Positions 13,870 to 23,967 of a stretch of 64,000 nucleotides of DNA are shown here, piece after piece. This DNA comes from Acinetobacter sp. NIPH 2699 (GTDB lineage: Bacteria > Pseudomonadota > Gammaproteobacteria > Pseudomonadales > Moraxellaceae), in assembly GCF_022549355.1 (NCBI RefSeq), contig NZ_JAKZGL010000006.1:62001-126000 (forward strand), in the 5' to 3' direction. The notes under the pieces were generated by a model, which ran no database searches, was not told the origin of the DNA, and saw nothing but the letters and a program-made list of their open reading frames with translations. Every line of letters starts with the position of its first letter. Within the stretch, counting starts at the first letter, position 1. The translations under genes were made by a program, and so were the position numbers.

Positions 13870-15144
13870 ATGGCTATTCAATTATTAGAATTACAGCAGG
13901 CCGAAAAGTTAAGTGCTTGTAAGATTTCTTTGTCTTTAGGTCTAAACACTGAACAGAATTTAATTGAGCAGTTTCTGCAATTCAATTGTAAATTGATGCA
14001 GGCTAGTAGCGCATTGCTTGCTTTTCACCAAGAGCCGTATCTTTGGCATCGTTGCCCTGAAAAACTACAAGCAGTTGATTCTACTAAGATTGCAAAAAGT
14101 CTGAATACACTCTTTGTCAATGATGATCTGATAGATCATCAGCATCCGCGCTATCCGACCTTACTTGCTTTTCTTAACGTATTTAAACGAAAAGTTCAAA
14201 GTGCGATTGCACTGCCTCTTAGACATCCTGATCAAACCTCTTTGGGTTATGTGGTGCTCTTTGATGAGGATGTACAAGCGTTTAGCGAATTGCAAAAACA
14301 ACTGTTACAAGCGCAATGTATTAATTTCATGCAACAGCTTGAGTTGAAATTTAATCATGATGAATTAAAAGAATTATACGAACAAGAAGCTGCCTTGAAT
14401 GTGAGTAAAACCAAATTCTTTTCTATCATTTCACATGACTTACGTGCGCCTTTTCATGGCTTACTGGGCTTTTCTGAAATACTGGCAAAAGAGCGTGATA
14501 CCTTAGATGAATCCAGTATTCAAAATATTGCAGACTATTTGCATGAGACCTCTCAATCAACCTATAACTTATTGGAAAGTTTGTTGAATTGGGCAATGGC
14601 AGAGGGCGGTCGTTTTGTTTATCACCCAATCAATTTTAAGTTGCGACAGATTACCAATATTGTCACTGATATCTTAAAAACATTGGCTTTGAAAAAGCAT
14701 ATCGAACTGGTGAATGAAGTCGATGAAAACCTAACTGTCTATGCCGATATGAATATGATTACTTCGGTGATTCAGAATCTTGTTTCAAATGCCTTGAAAT
14801 TTACCGATGTAGATAGTGCTGGAAAAGTCTTTATTCGAGCGAAAATCAAAGATAACCATGTGGAAATTTGTATTAAAGACACTGGTCTCGGTATGACTCA
14901 AGAGCAGATAAAAGATTTATTTCAACCTCGCATCACTGTGAGTTTAAAAGGAACGGCTGGTGAGAAAGGCGCTGGTTTAGGACTGGCCTTGTGTAAACGG
15001 TTTGTAGAAATGAACCTCGGTGAAATTAGTGCCAGTTCGAAGGAGGGGGAAGGAACGCTGTTTACCGTGCTCTTGCCTGCTGCACGTGAACATGTCGATT
15101 CATGTGTTGAACAGCATAATAAAAGTCAAGAAAAATTAGCCTAA
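13870..15144 (+). CDS. Sensor histidine kinase, cytoplasmic
   Basis: A protein of 424 residues. Residues 1-165 form a GAF-like sensor region without membrane segments. A short coiled coil leads to the phosphorylated His189 (SIISHDLRAPFHGLLGFSE). The ATPase domain has the N box VIQNLVSNALKF, the G1 box DTGLGM and the G2 box GAGLGLALCKRF. ATG 13870 has GAGG six bases upstream; the longer frame from GTG 13801 starts with a stretch that looks non-coding. No response regulator gene is adjacent, so it is an orphan kinase. The glnE neighbour could hint at nitrogen control, but this is only position. Confidence 0.9.
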   Translation: MAIQLLELQQAEKLSACKISLSLGLNTEQNLIEQFLQFNCKLMQASSALLAFHQEPYLWHRCPEKLQAVDSTKIAKSLNTLFVNDDLIDHQHPRYPTLLAFLNVFKRKVQSAIALPLRHPDQTSLGYVVLFDEDVQAFSELQKQLLQAQCINFMQQLELKFNHDELKELYEQEAALNVSKTKFFSIISHDLRAPFHGLLGFSEILAKERDTLDESSIQNIADYLHETSQSTYNLLESLLNWAMAEGGRFVYHPINFKLRQITNIVTDILKTLALKKHIELVNEVDENLTVYADMNMITSVIQNLVSNALKFTDVDSAGKVFIRAKIKDNHVEICIKDTGLGMTQEQIKDLFQPRITVSLKGTAGEKGAGLGLALCKRFVEMNLGEISASSKEGEGTLFTVLLPAAREHVDSCVEQHNKSQEKLA

Positions 15145-15227
15145 GAGATTTTAAAGATAAGCTTGTAACTGATATAACTAGAAAGGTCTACAGACCTCAT
15201 TAAGATGACATTAGTCGAGCTTTTTTT

Positions 15228-17975
15228 ATGAATGCAGAACAGCTACAAAAAACCTTAGTTGCCAGTCAGTATGCTGAACAAGTTTTAAATTTATACCAAA
15301 TACAATTAGAACAAGATTATGCTGAAGATCAATTTCTTTGCTCACTCTCGACGGAAAGCATTTTTCAAAAAGTTCAAGCTACCCTTGCAGATATAAGCGA
15401 TGAACAGTTGTGGATGAAAGCACTCCGTATTTTACGTGCCACTTTGATGTTCCGCTGGATTTGGCAAGATGCCAATCAATTGACTGATGTTGTCACGCTG
15501 ACACGGGAGCTTTCTGACTTTGCCGATGCCAGTATTTGTGCTGCGAAAGCTTTTGCGCTTAGCCCTTTAATTGCCAAGCATGGTGAGCCGATCGGTTACT
15601 CAGGTCAAGTGCAAGACCTTATTGTCATCGGTATGGGGAAACTTGGCGCACAGGAACTCAACCTTTCTAGCGATATTGATTTGATTTTTGCCTTCGATGA
15701 GCAGGGCGAAAGCAATGGTCGTAAATGTATTGATGTGCAGCAGTTCTGTATTTTATGGGGACAAAAACTCATTTATTTGCTCGATCATATTACTGCGGAT
15801 GGTTTTGTTTTTCGCGTCGATATGCGCTTGCGTCCGTGGGGGGGTGGTTCGGCGCTGGCCATTAGCCATATCGGCTTGGAAAAATATTTAAGTCAGCATG
15901 GTCGGGAATGGGAACGCTATGCTTGGATTAAAGCGCGTGTCGTTACGGGTGGAAAAGAGGGCGCAGATTTAATGGCAATGGCGCGTCCTTTTGTGTTCCG
16001 TCGTTATGTTGATTATTCCGCATTTGCTGCGATGCGTGAAATGAAGGCCATGATCGAACGTGAGGTGATGCGCCGTAATATTGAGGATGATATTAAGCTC
16101 GGTGCGGGTGGTATTCGTGAAATTGAGTTTATCGTGCAAGTATTCCAGTTGATTTATGGTGGATCGAGACGCGAACTACATGATCGCCAATGCTTGGTCA
16201 ATTTGCAGCATTTGGCTCAGGCTGAATTGTTGGATCAGCAGGCAGTAAGTGATCTTGAAGATGCATATCTATTTCTAAGACGAGTGGAACATGCGATTCA
16301 AGCACTCAATGATCAGCAAACCCAATCTTTGCCAACCGAACCAGAACTCAGACAACGCATGTTAGATACTTTAGGCTTTGCAGATTGGTCATCATTTTTA
16401 AAGGTGCTGAATCAGAAGCGCGATAAGGTCAAAGTTCAATTCAAACAACTTATTCAAGAAAACGAATTTTCTGAACCTGTTGATGATTTTGAGCAGTTGG
16501 AACAGCAGCTCAATGCAGTCTTGGATGTTGATGCGCAAAACCTGATTCAGAACTTTTGGCATGGGCAAGCATTACGTAAAATTCCAGCCAGTGCCTTAGG
16601 GCGGTTAAAGAAATTCTGGCCACATCTGATTGAAGCAATCTTACAGTCAGATCAACCTCAGGTTGCTTTGTTGCGTTTGATGCCTTTGATAGAGTCGGTA
16701 CTGCGCCGCACCGTGTATCTGGTGATGTTGATGGAAAGTCGTGGTGCTTTACAACGATTGGTGAAAATGGCAACGGTGAGTCCATGGATTTGTGAAGAGT
16801 TAGCTCAGTATCCTGTGTTGTTGGATGAATTTTTGTCGATGGACTTTAGTTTACCGCAACGTCAAGATTTGGAAGATTCTCTGCGCCAGCAATTACTGCG
16901 TATCGAAATTGATCAAGTTGAAGATCAAATGCGGGTGTTGCGTTTATTTAAAAAGAGCAATGTACTCACGGTTGCTGCCAGTGATGTCTTGGCTGAAAGT
17001 CCATTGATGAAAGTCTCAGATGCCTTGACGGACATTGCAGAAGTCAGTGTTCAGGCAACCTTGAACTTGGCGTATCAAGCAGTCGCTGAGCGTCATGGAT
17101 ACCCCGTCAGTAATTCTGGGCAGCGTTGTTGTTTAGATGCCAAAGGCTTTGCTGTGATTGGTTATGGCAAGCTCGGTGGAATTGAATTGGGTTATGGTTC
17201 TGATCTAGATTTGGTGTTTATCCATGCTTTTGAAGAGCAAAGCGAAACGGATGGCAGAAAGCGTATTAGTGGTGCTGAGTTTGCGATTCGAGTGGCACAG
17301 AAATTTATGTCACTGATGACTACCCAAACCCTAGATGGGCGTGTCTATGAAATTGATACCCGTCTAAGACCATCAGGTGAGGCAGGAATGTTGGTTACTA
17401 GCCTCAAAGCCTTTGAGCAATATCAACAAAAACATGCATGGTTATGGGAGCATCAGGCCTTGGTGCGTGCTCGTTCGATTGCAGGGGATATACAGCTTTG
17501 TCAGCAGTTTGAAGCGGTTCGGTGCAAAATTCTTACCCAAATCCGTGATGAAAATGTGGTGCGTGAAGAAGTGATCAAAATGCGCCAAAAAATGAAAGAT
17601 CATTTGGGCTCATCTTCTGAGCAAAAAAAACATGGCATTTTTCATTTAAAACAGGATGCGGGTGGTATCGTTGACATTGAATTTATGGCACAGTATGCAG
17701 TGCTTGCATGGAGTGGGACGAATACAGATCTCGCCCATTTTTCCGACAATGTAAGAATTTTAGAGGATGCTGCTCAAGCAGGCTGCTTATCCAGTGAAGA
17801 TGCCACAGCATTAATACACGCTTATCTCCGTGAACGAGCTGAGAGTCACCGTCTAGCGCTTGCAAATCAATCAATGCAAGTCAATGCTGCGGATTGGCGC
17901 GATACCCGCGAGATCGTTTGCAAGTTATGGCAAAGATTAGTTGATCCAACTGCAATAGCATTGGAAAGTGAATAA
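15228..17975 (+). CDS. glnE: Bifunctional glutamine synthetase adenylyltransferase/deadenylase GlnE
   Basis: GlnE attaches AMP to glutamine synthetase when glutamine is plentiful and removes it when nitrogen is short. At 915 residues it has the usual length and both nucleotidyltransferase halves. The N-terminal (deadenylating) half has GMGKLGAQELNLSSDIDLIF at about 134-155; the C-terminal (adenylating) half has GYGKLGGIELGYGSDLDLVF at about 644-664. The matching downstream motifs DMRLRPWG and DTRLRPSG are also present. ilvE begins 25 bases after its stop, so the two may share a transcript. Confidence 0.97.
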   Translation: MNAEQLQKTLVASQYAEQVLNLYQIQLEQDYAEDQFLCSLSTESIFQKVQATLADISDEQLWMKALRILRATLMFRWIWQDANQLTDVVTLTRELSDFADASICAAKAFALSPLIAKHGEPIGYSGQVQDLIVIGMGKLGAQELNLSSDIDLIFAFDEQGESNGRKCIDVQQFCILWGQKLIYLLDHITADGFVFRVDMRLRPWGGGSALAISHIGLEKYLSQHGREWERYAWIKARVVTGGKEGADLMAMARPFVFRRYVDYSAFAAMREMKAMIEREVMRRNIEDDIKLGAGGIREIEFIVQVFQLIYGGSRRELHDRQCLVNLQHLAQAELLDQQAVSDLEDAYLFLRRVEHAIQALNDQQTQSLPTEPELRQRMLDTLGFADWSSFLKVLNQKRDKVKVQFKQLIQENEFSEPVDDFEQLEQQLNAVLDVDAQNLIQNFWHGQALRKIPASALGRLKKFWPHLIEAILQSDQPQVALLRLMPLIESVLRRTVYLVMLMESRGALQRLVKMATVSPWICEELAQYPVLLDEFLSMDFSLPQRQDLEDSLRQQLLRIEIDQVEDQMRVLRLFKKSNVLTVAASDVLAESPLMKVSDALTDIAEVSVQATLNLAYQAVAERHGYPVSNSGQRCCLDAKGFAVIGYGKLGGIELGYGSDLDLVFIHAFEEQSETDGRKRISGAEFAIRVAQKFMSLMTTQTLDGRVYEIDTRLRPSGEAGMLVTSLKAFEQYQQKHAWLWEHQALVRARSIAGDIQLCQQFEAVRCKILTQIRDENVVREEVIKMRQKMKDHLGSSSEQKKHGIFHLKQDAGGIVDIEFMAQYAVLAWSGTNTDLAHFSDNVRILEDAAQAGCLSSEDATALIHAYLRERAESHRLALANQSMQVNAADWRDTREIVCKLWQRLVDPTAIALESE

Positions 17976-18000
17976 TAGTGTAAAAAATGGAGTATGTGCG

Positions 18001-18927
18001 ATGAGTTTGGCTGATCGTGATGGTTTTATTTGGCAAGATGGAAAAATGGTTGATTGGCGTGATGCAAAGATTCACGTCCTAACACATACACTACATTATA
18101 GTATGGGTGTGTTTGAGGGTGTTCGTGCCTATGAAACCCCGAATGGTACAGCAATCTTCCGTTTGCAAGATCACACCAAACGCTTATTAAATTCAGCAAA
18201 AATTTATCAAATGAAAGTTCCATTTGATCAAGCGACTTTAGAACAAGCACAAATTGATGTCGTGCGTGAAAATAAATTGGTGTCATGCTATTTACGTCCA
18301 TTAATTTGGATCGGTTCTGAGAAGTTAGGTATCGCTGCAACGGATAATACCGTTCATGCAGCGGTTGCGGCATGGTCTTGGGGAACATATCTCGGTGACG
18401 AAGCGATGGCGCATGGTATTCGTGTGAAAACTTCATCGTTTACTCATCACCATCCAAACGTAACCATGTGTAAGGCAAAAGCATGTGGTAACTACACCGT
18501 GTCAATCTTGGCGCATCAAGAAGTTGCACGTGCAGGTTATGACGAAGCAATGTTGCTTGACCCACAAGGTTTCGTCTGCCAAGGCGCAGGCGAGAATGTC
18601 TTCTTGATTAAAGATGGTGTGTTACATACCCCTGATTTAGCTGGTGGTGCATTAGAAGGGATTACCCGTCAAACGGTGATGACCATTGCCAAAGACCTCG
18701 GTTATGAAATCGTTGAACGTCGTATCACCCGTGATGAATTCTATATTGCTGATGAAGCATTCTTCACTGGTACTGCTGCGGAAGTGACCCCAATTCGTGA
18801 ATATGATGACCGTGAAATCGGTTGTGGTTCACGTGGTCCAATCACCACTGAAATTCAAAAGACTTTCTTTGATGCGGTTCAAGGTCGCAATGACAAATAT
18901 GCGCATTGGCTGACTTATGTGAAATAA
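18001..18927 (+). CDS. ilvE: Branched-chain amino acid aminotransferase IlvE
   Basis: A fold-IV PLP enzyme of 308 residues that makes valine, leucine and isoleucine from their 2-oxo acids with glutamate as donor. Lys160 in KACGNYTVS should bind PLP; QGAGENVFLIKDG and FFTGTAAEVTPI are the other family boxes. I chose ATG 18001, with GGAG eight bases upstream, over a GTG at 17968 inside the end of glnE. In Acinetobacter ilvE marks one border of the outer-core polysaccharide locus, which indeed follows here. A strong terminator closes the transcript. Confidence 0.97.
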   Translation: MSLADRDGFIWQDGKMVDWRDAKIHVLTHTLHYSMGVFEGVRAYETPNGTAIFRLQDHTKRLLNSAKIYQMKVPFDQATLEQAQIDVVRENKLVSCYLRPLIWIGSEKLGIAATDNTVHAAVAAWSWGTYLGDEAMAHGIRVKTSSFTHHHPNVTMCKAKACGNYTVSILAHQEVARAGYDEAMLLDPQGFVCQGAGENVFLIKDGVLHTPDLAGGALEGITRQTVMTIAKDLGYEIVERRITRDEFYIADEAFFTGTAAEVTPIREYDDREIGCGSRGPITTEIQKTFFDAVQGRNDKYAHWLTYVK

Positions 18928-18946
18928 GTACATCGCTGTCGATTAA

Positions 18947-18970
18947 GCGAAGCTCAGGCTTCGCTTTTTT
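18947..18970 (+). terminator. Rho-independent terminator after ilvE
   Basis: GCGAAGC (18947-18953), loop TCAG, GCTTCGC (18958-18964), then six T. Confidence 0.95.
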
Positions 18971-19082
18971 ATTACCTTGTGTTTTAGATTGAGTTGTCAA
19001 CAGATTGCAATCAAAGCATCATCAATCTTTCATTGAACTGGACTACGTTGATCTCTAAGAGTAATTAGAAAATAGAGAAACA

Positions 19083-20243
19083 ATGAAAATTACCGTGGTC
19101 GGAGCAGGTTATGTGGGCTTATCCAATGCCTTATTATTTTCCAAACAACATGATGTGATCGTACTCGACATTGATAAAACAAGAATTAATCAGATCAATC
19201 AAAAAGTATCTCCAATAAGTGATGCCTGTATTCAAAGCTACTTATCTGAATCTCATCTTGAAGCGACATGTGACAAAGAACTGGCATATCAGCATGCAAA
19301 ATTAATTATCATTGCGACACCGACCAATTACAATCCTGAAACCAATTACTTTGATACCTCAAGTATCGAAACAGTGATCGCGGAGATTCAAACAATAAAT
19401 CCCAAAGCCCTCATGTTGATTAAATCCACAGTACCCGTGGGGTATACGGCTGAAATTTCTAACAAACTCAATTTGAAGAACTTAATTTTTTCGCCAGAGT
19501 TCTTAAGAGAAGGGCAGGCATTACAGGATAATTTGTATCCGTCACGGATCATTGTCGGTGAAAAATCTAAGCGAGCTGAGAAAATTGCCAAGTTGTATCT
19601 TAAAGCAACCATCAAAAAAGATGCTGTGCTGTTATGTGTCGATTCGACGGAAGCAGAAGCGATTAAGCTTTTTTCTAATACCTATTTGGCGATGCGTGTG
19701 GCTTTCTTTAATGAGTTGGATACCTATTGCCTAAAAAATAAATTGAGTGCGTTAGATATTATTAAAGGCGTTGGTTTAGACCCGCGTATCGGTGATCATT
19801 ATAACAATCCGTCCTTTGGTTATGGGGGCTATTGTTTGCCTAAAGACACCAAGCAGTTGCTCGCCAATTATCATGAAACACCACAGGAATTGATTTCTGC
19901 GATTATTCGCTCTAATCAAACCCGTAAACAGGCGATTATTGAAGATATTTTGAGTCGGGGCGTGACATGTGTTGGGGTTTATCGGCTCACGATGAAAGCA
20001 GATTCTGATAATTTTAGAGAGTCTGCGGTACATGATGTTTTGCAAGGATTGGCGGATGCAGGCATCAAGATTATGATCTATGAGCCGACTTTAGTGGCGA
20101 AGGAATACATGGGACATCCTGTTGAAGCCAATTTACAAAAATTCAAATCGGCTTCTGATCTTATTATCGTGAATCGTATGGTATCGATGTTTAGTGATGT
20201 GATGGAAAAAATTTATAGCAGAGACTTGTTTGGGGTGAATTAG
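19083..20243 (+). CDS. ugd: UDP-glucose 6-dehydrogenase
   Basis: Oxidises UDP-glucose to UDP-glucuronate with two NAD+. At 386 residues it matches the short, E. coli-like Ugd. The NAD site is VVGAGYVGLSNALLF at 5-19, the middle domain has STVPVGYT and FSPEFLREGQAL, and the catalytic Cys251 lies in FGYGGYCLPKDTKQ. It is first in the locus, with AGAGAAAC upstream as weak binding site. Acinetobacter usually carries its ugd in the capsule locus; a copy here means that a uronic acid, or a sugar made from it, may be part of the outer core. Alternatively it is a second copy serving the same pool. Confidence 0.95.
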   Translation: MKITVVGAGYVGLSNALLFSKQHDVIVLDIDKTRINQINQKVSPISDACIQSYLSESHLEATCDKELAYQHAKLIIIATPTNYNPETNYFDTSSIETVIAEIQTINPKALMLIKSTVPVGYTAEISNKLNLKNLIFSPEFLREGQALQDNLYPSRIIVGEKSKRAEKIAKLYLKATIKKDAVLLCVDSTEAEAIKLFSNTYLAMRVAFFNELDTYCLKNKLSALDIIKGVGLDPRIGDHYNNPSFGYGGYCLPKDTKQLLANYHETPQELISAIIRSNQTRKQAIIEDILSRGVTCVGVYRLTMKADSDNFRESAVHDVLQGLADAGIKIMIYEPTLVAKEYMGHPVEANLQKFKSASDLIIVNRMVSMFSDVMEKIYSRDLFGVN

Positions 20244-20413
20244 GGTTCAGTTCAATAAAACAGCGTGTGAATAATCCTAATTGTTTGACGAATTTATAAT
20301 AATCAATTTAATCATGCCTATGCTAAGATAGCTTAATTCGGTGCATACTATTTAAGGCTTTGTAGCATCAAGAAGCAAAGTAAAAATATTATCTCAGGCA
20401 TTAAGGTTATCAG

Positions 20414-21169
20414 ATGGTCGACACTCAACAAAACTCAACAACACACGAAGAAAATATCATTTTGTGTATGAAATGGGGAACAAAATACGGTGCTGAATAC
20501 GTCAATCGTTTGTATAACATGGTCAAACGCCACCTGACTTTACCTTTTAAAATGGTTTGTCTCACCGATCGTACTGAAGGAATTGATCCCAATGTACAAT
20601 GTTTTCCAATCCCATCTTTAGATTTGCCAGCAGGTGCACCTGAGCGTGGTTGGAATAAGCTTTCGACCTTTGAACCTGATCTATATGGACTCAAAGGTAA
20701 CGCATTGTTTTTAGATTTAGATGTAGTGATCGTTGATAATATTGATTGCTTCTTTCAGGAAAAGGGCGAATTTCTGATTATTCATGATTGGAAACGCCCA
20801 TGGCGAATCACAGGTAATAGTTCAGTTTATCGCTTTAAATTGGGTGCTTTTCCCGAAATTTTACCGTATTTCCGTGAGCATTTTGATGAGATTCGGCAAA
20901 AATTCCGTAATGAACAAGCCTATCTGTCGTGGTTTGTTGATGAGCACGGAACATTAAGTTATTGGAATGAAGATTGGTGTAAAAGTTATAAATACCATTG
21001 TCTACAAAAAATTCCACTCGCCTATTTTAAGCCGCCTGTAAAACCAAAGGGTGCAAAAATTATTATTTTTCATGGTGAGATTAATCCACCTGATGCAGTC
21101 AATGGTGGTGGTGGGAAATGGTATCGCTATGTATTGCCATCAGATTGGATTAAAGAGGCTTGGCAGTAA
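20414..21169 (+). CDS. Glycosyltransferase-like protein (nucleotide-diphospho-sugar fold)
   Basis: A 251-residue protein without membrane segments. Near residue 95, GNALFLDLDVVIVDNIDCFF provides the D-x-D motif of an A-type glycosyltransferase, and HDWKRPWRITGNSSVYRF together with KIIIFHGEINPPDA resemble the donor and acceptor loops of small GT8/GT32-like enzymes. The first part, NIILCMKWGTKYGAEYVNRLYNMVKRHL, is the usual opening of such cytosolic enzymes. The gene lies 170 bases after ugd, and the Stealth gene begins 26 bases after it. The sugar and linkage cannot be read from the sequence. Confidence 0.82.
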   Translation: MVDTQQNSTTHEENIILCMKWGTKYGAEYVNRLYNMVKRHLTLPFKMVCLTDRTEGIDPNVQCFPIPSLDLPAGAPERGWNKLSTFEPDLYGLKGNALFLDLDVVIVDNIDCFFQEKGEFLIIHDWKRPWRITGNSSVYRFKLGAFPEILPYFREHFDEIRQKFRNEQAYLSWFVDEHGTLSYWNEDWCKSYKYHCLQKIPLAYFKPPVKPKGAKIIIFHGEINPPDAVNGGGGKWYRYVLPSDWIKEAWQ

Positions 21170-21195
21170 TTGCTAGGCGGAAAAGAGCTTGATTT

Positions 21196-22191
21196 ATGAA
21201 AGATACAATACAACCTATTGATATCGTGATTGCTTGGGTTGATGGAAATGATCCTAAATTAAAAAATAAACGTCAGCAATTTATAAATCAATCCGCGCCT
21301 GAAAATGCTTTGGATGCAACTCGCTTTGCCAGTAATGATGAAATTTATTTTTGTATTGCATCAATCCTAAAGTATGTACCGTATTGTAGAAAAATCTATG
21401 TGGTGACTGATCAACAATCACCACAATGGTTAGATCAATTTGAGCAGCAAAATCTTTGTGGAAAAGGCAAAATTAGGATTGTGGATCATACTGAGTTATT
21501 TAGCGGTTACGAATTTGCGCTGCCTACGTTTAACTCTTTAAGTATCGAAACGATGCTATGGAATATTCGAGGGTTATCGGAGCATTTTATTTATCTAAAT
21601 GATGACTTCTTTTTTAATAATTTCTCGAATATTCATGATTTTTTAGATGCCGATCGTATGGTGATCTATGGGCATTGGCAGAGTAGTCTTGTAAAAAAAA
21701 TCAAATATATTCTTAGAAAATTTGTGCAAAATAAATTTGGAAAAATAGCACAGCCTAAATACTCGATGGCGCAAATGTTGAGTGCTGATATTGTTGGTTT
21801 ATCTCGATATTTTGAAATTCATCATCGTCCACATATATTGAGTCGAGTACTGTTAAGCAACTATTTTGAAAAAAATATGCAACAATTGCAGAAGCAAATT
21901 AGCTTTAAATTTAGAAATATTGATCAAGTTTTACCAGTTGGCTTGTCCAATCATTTAGCCATCCAAACTGATCAAGCAATTCTCAAAGATGATGTTGAAA
22001 TTGCCTATTTAAAAGATGATCGTAATTTGGAGTCATTTATTCAAGCACTGTCAAACCAACACATTAAATTTGGTTGTATCCAAAGTTTAGATCAACTACC
22101 GCAGAGTGATGAAGAACATATACGTCTCGCACTCACTCATAAATTTAGAGATGTTTTGCCTAGTCAAATCCAAGCGACTATTGCAGGATAA
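21196..22191 (+). CDS. Stealth-family sugar-phosphate transferase
   Basis: A protein of 331 residues. It opens with the Stealth CR1 motif IDIVIAWVDGNDP (8-20) and has the CR2 region NSLSIETMLWNIRGLSEHFIYLNDDFFF (about 110-140). Stealth proteins transfer a hexose-1-phosphate, making phosphodiester links in capsules and similar glycans. If it acts on the outer core, the LOS here would carry a phosphodiester-linked sugar, unusual for this locus. The downstream GT25 gene starts 15 bases later, so the two are surely co-transcribed. Confidence 0.9.
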   Translation: MKDTIQPIDIVIAWVDGNDPKLKNKRQQFINQSAPENALDATRFASNDEIYFCIASILKYVPYCRKIYVVTDQQSPQWLDQFEQQNLCGKGKIRIVDHTELFSGYEFALPTFNSLSIETMLWNIRGLSEHFIYLNDDFFFNNFSNIHDFLDADRMVIYGHWQSSLVKKIKYILRKFVQNKFGKIAQPKYSMAQMLSADIVGLSRYFEIHHRPHILSRVLLSNYFEKNMQQLQKQISFKFRNIDQVLPVGLSNHLAIQTDQAILKDDVEIAYLKDDRNLESFIQALSNQHIKFGCIQSLDQLPQSDEEHIRLALTHKFRDVLPSQIQATIAG

Positions 22192-22206
22192 GCGAAGGAA
22201 AATCGG

Positions 22207-22965
22207 ATGAAAGTTGTTACTTATCTCATTAATCTAGAGGGTAGTGATCAGCGTTTAGCAAGTGCAACAGCTCAGTTGCAGCAAGCGGATTGGGTATTTA
22301 CCCGTTTTCCTGCCTATGATGGACGTGGCAAAGCACTGTCTGAGTTTGAGAATTATGATGATGTTGGTGCTCAGAGAGTTTTAGGGCGTAGTCTGATTAA
22401 TTCTGAGCTGGGGTGTTATCTCAGTCATTATGGTTGTGCTGAAAAATTTCTAGAGACAGATGCGGATTATCTAGTTGTTCTTGAAGATGATATCCAAGTT
22501 TTACCGAACTTTAAGCAAAATCTTGATTCACTATTAAACTACCTAGATCAGCATAAACAACTTGATTGGTTTGTGGTGAATCTAGCTGCGAAAAAGAAAA
22601 AACTTGCAAAAGACATAGTCCAGATTCATGAATATACAATTTGGCATGCTTATTATTTTCCAATTCGTGGTGTGGGATTAGTTTGGTCAAGAAAAGGTGC
22701 TGAGGAGTTTGTAAAACTTGGAAAAATCATGCAAGTGCCCGTCGATATCTTCTTCCAAAGCTGGTTAAGTAAAAATGGTAAAGGATTGGGAGTATGGCAG
22801 CCTTTTGTACAACCCGCAGGCTTAGACAGTGATATTTTAGGAACTGTTGCCACGCAGGGAATTAAGCGTAAAACTTTGGAAAATCGCAGTGCTTCACATG
22901 GGATTAAAAAGCAAAAACGGATGTGGCGTGACCGTTTTTATGCAATTCGACATTTGATTTCTTGA
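22207..22965 (+). CDS. Glycosyltransferase family 25 (LOS biosynthesis)
   Basis: A protein of 252 residues with the GT25 pattern: VTYLINLEGSDQRLASATAQL at the N-terminus, LINSELGCYLSHYGCAEKFLE at about 70, then YLVVLEDDIQVLPNF with the E-D-D motif. The C-terminal region is basic and may touch the membrane. Family members such as LgtB, Lex2B and LpsA add galactose or glucose to LOS cores. It follows the Stealth gene by 15 bases. A second GT25 gene lies at the far end of the locus (28235). Confidence 0.92.
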   Translation: MKVVTYLINLEGSDQRLASATAQLQQADWVFTRFPAYDGRGKALSEFENYDDVGAQRVLGRSLINSELGCYLSHYGCAEKFLETDADYLVVLEDDIQVLPNFKQNLDSLLNYLDQHKQLDWFVVNLAAKKKKLAKDIVQIHEYTIWHAYYFPIRGVGLVWSRKGAEEFVKLGKIMQVPVDIFFQSWLSKNGKGLGVWQPFVQPAGLDSDILGTVATQGIKRKTLENRSASHGIKKQKRMWRDRFYAIRHLIS

Positions 22966-23041
22966 TAATGAATGATCTTTAAGAATAACTTTAGTGAACG
23001 ATCATGACTAAAGTTATTTAGTTTATAGCTGGGCAATATTT

Positions 23042-23953
23042 ATGAAAATTTTTAAAAAATTATTTTATTTGGCAAAATTTTACGTGATGTATTCTAATAA
23101 GATTCGACATAAGAATAAAAAAATTGATAATTATGCCGGTATGTTGACGTTCAATCCCATAGAAAAAGATATCATTTTACCGAAAAAAATATGGATGTAT
23201 TGGGAAAATAGTATTCCTGAGTTCGTTGAAAAGTGTATTGATAGAATGCGCGAAAAGAATCCTGATTATGAGGTTCTTGTACTCAAACCAGATAATGTAA
23301 ATCAATATAGTCAAATCGATTTTAGTTTACTTAAAGATGCAACTGCTCAACAGAAAGCAGATTTACTTAGATTTGATCTTATGTATCATCATGGTGGTAT
23401 TTGGTTGGATGCAAGTATTATTCTATATGATAGTTTAGACTGGATTTCTGACATCATGGTTAAAAACAAAACAGATAATTTTGCTTATTACCGCCGTAAA
23501 AATACGACAAATTTAAATTTTCCAGTGTTGGAAAATTGGTTGCTTGCCAGTGTTGGTAATAATATGTTTTTTAAACAATGGTACGATGAACTATATTTGG
23601 CAATTAAAAAAACACCCAAAAAATATATACAGAATATTAAAGTAACAGAATCAAATACCAAGGATCTTTTTCAAGAGATCAGCAATTTAGAGTACTTAGT
23701 TGCATATGTTGCTTGTCAAAAAGTTATGAGGAAAAACTTTCCAAGTATTACATTGATTGATTGTGATGAAAATGCGTTCTATTATCAGGTTAAAAATAGA
23801 TGGGTTAAAGAAAAAATCTTAATTAATATGGCGATTAATTATCCAGCAGATGAATATCCGAAACTGATTAAACTGGCTGGGAAAGAGCGTAATTATCTAT
23901 GCCAGTATTATAACAAAGGTATGTATTTTGAAGGCTCTCTTATTGATATTTAA
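23042..23953 (+). CDS. Capsular polysaccharide synthesis-type glycosyltransferase (DXD sugar-binding)
   Basis: A protein of 303 residues. LPKKIWMYWENSIPEFVEKCI is the opening strand of this family, and QKADLLRFDLMYHHGGIWLDASIILYDSL is the sugar-nucleotide region in which the second Asp of the usual GG-x-W-x-D-x-D is replaced (LDAS), a common variant in the Caps_synth group. The N-terminus is basic and hydrophobic and may attach to the membrane. It is the last gene of the plus-strand block; a convergent acyltransferase ends 14 bases beyond it. Gene AT content is higher than in the flanks, typical of transferred sugar genes. Confidence 0.85.
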   Translation: MKIFKKLFYLAKFYVMYSNKIRHKNKKIDNYAGMLTFNPIEKDIILPKKIWMYWENSIPEFVEKCIDRMREKNPDYEVLVLKPDNVNQYSQIDFSLLKDATAQQKADLLRFDLMYHHGGIWLDASIILYDSLDWISDIMVKNKTDNFAYYRRKNTTNLNFPVLENWLLASVGNNMFFKQWYDELYLAIKKTPKKYIQNIKVTESNTKDLFQEISNLEYLVAYVACQKVMRKNFPSITLIDCDENAFYYQVKNRWVKEKILINMAINYPADEYPKLIKLAGKERNYLCQYYNKGMYFEGSLIDI

Positions 23954-23967
23954 TCTGTTGCTATAAG